Positions 30,347-30,395 of a stretch of DNA of 30,395 bases are shown piece by piece. The position numbers and the translations under genes are program-made. The DNA is from an uncultured Dialister sp. (GTDB taxonomy: Bacteria; Bacillota; Negativicutes; Veillonellales; Dialisteraceae). Position 1 is the first letter of the stretch. Every line of letters starts with the position of its first letter. The DNA lies in assembly GCA_900543165.1 (NCBI GenBank), contig UQQQ01000026.1, positions 1 to 30,395 of the forward strand, in the 5' to 3' direction. The notes below the pieces were generated by a model. The model was given only the letters and a program-made list of their open reading frames with translations, had not been told where the DNA came from and made no database searches.

Positions 30347-30388
30347 CCATATATGATATTGTCTCACTGTGCCATAAATGATTTTGTC
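30347..30388 (-). repeat. Two 17-bp direct repeats at the right edge
   Basis: On the minus strand GACAAAATCATTTATGG (30372-30388) and GACAATATCATATATGG (30347-30363) differ at two positions and are 25 bp apart. Tandem short repeats of this kind are found at the ends of IS21-type insertion sequences, whose transposase binds them. No transposase is inside the window, so this is only a candidate element end. Confidence 0.4.
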
Positions 30389-30395
30389 CCGCATC

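Overview
The window is about 30.4 kb of bacterial chromosome with ordinary housekeeping genes on both strands. The gene gaps, however, are unusually long (150-850 bp) and built from dispersed repeat modules. T-box control of a serine operon, AGGAGG-type ribosome binding sites, a DUF2953/GerW gene pair and moderate GC content point to the Bacillota. My best guess is a Negativicutes-like genus (Dialister/Megasphaera type), but no marker here proves that. I see no rRNA, tRNA, CRISPR array, prophage or complete insertion sequence.

Layout from left to right: a TetR-type regulator (-); low-specificity threonine aldolase (-); succinyl-CoA synthetase sucC and sucD (+); a 70-aa membrane protein and a PAP2 phosphatase (+); a WYL regulator overlapping a DUF2953 membrane protein and a GerW/YtfJ protein (+); a small membrane-anchored protein (-); a MATE transporter (-); ornithine decarboxylase (-); smc and ftsY (+); a YgjP-type metallopeptidase (+); a LysR regulator (+); an exported protein of unknown function, a second MATE transporter and transaldolase (-); a histidine phosphatase, serA and serC (-). 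A T-box leader with a near-consensus promoter sits in front of serC.

The most functionally coherent region is the right end. SerC and SerA carry out the second and first steps of serine synthesis, and the histidine phosphatase just downstream could supply the third (phosphoserine to serine). The serC leader has one stem I, whose specifier reads TCC (Ser), but two successive antiterminator/terminator modules, a semi-tandem T-box.

The most unusual feature is the intergenic DNA. It contains (1) arrays of a drifting 7-bp unit (CTAGTCA, CCAGTCA, CCCTAAT, TCCTAAC and relatives) that repeatedly supply or abut the stop codons of neighbouring genes; (2) a 161-bp near-palindromic element with GGGAAACGCTGATTAAATC-type ends, in full, half and minimal forms; (3) many copies of a GCGGCGC...GCGCCGC hairpin; (4) a roughly 150-165 bp element with inverted ends beginning TCGTCATYYCGAGCG; (5) a GGCGGCTTCGCCGC hairpin followed by an AT-rich run; and (6) a roughly 200-bp composite block present twice. 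The right edge carries two 17-bp direct repeats that may be the end of an insertion sequence lying outside the window.
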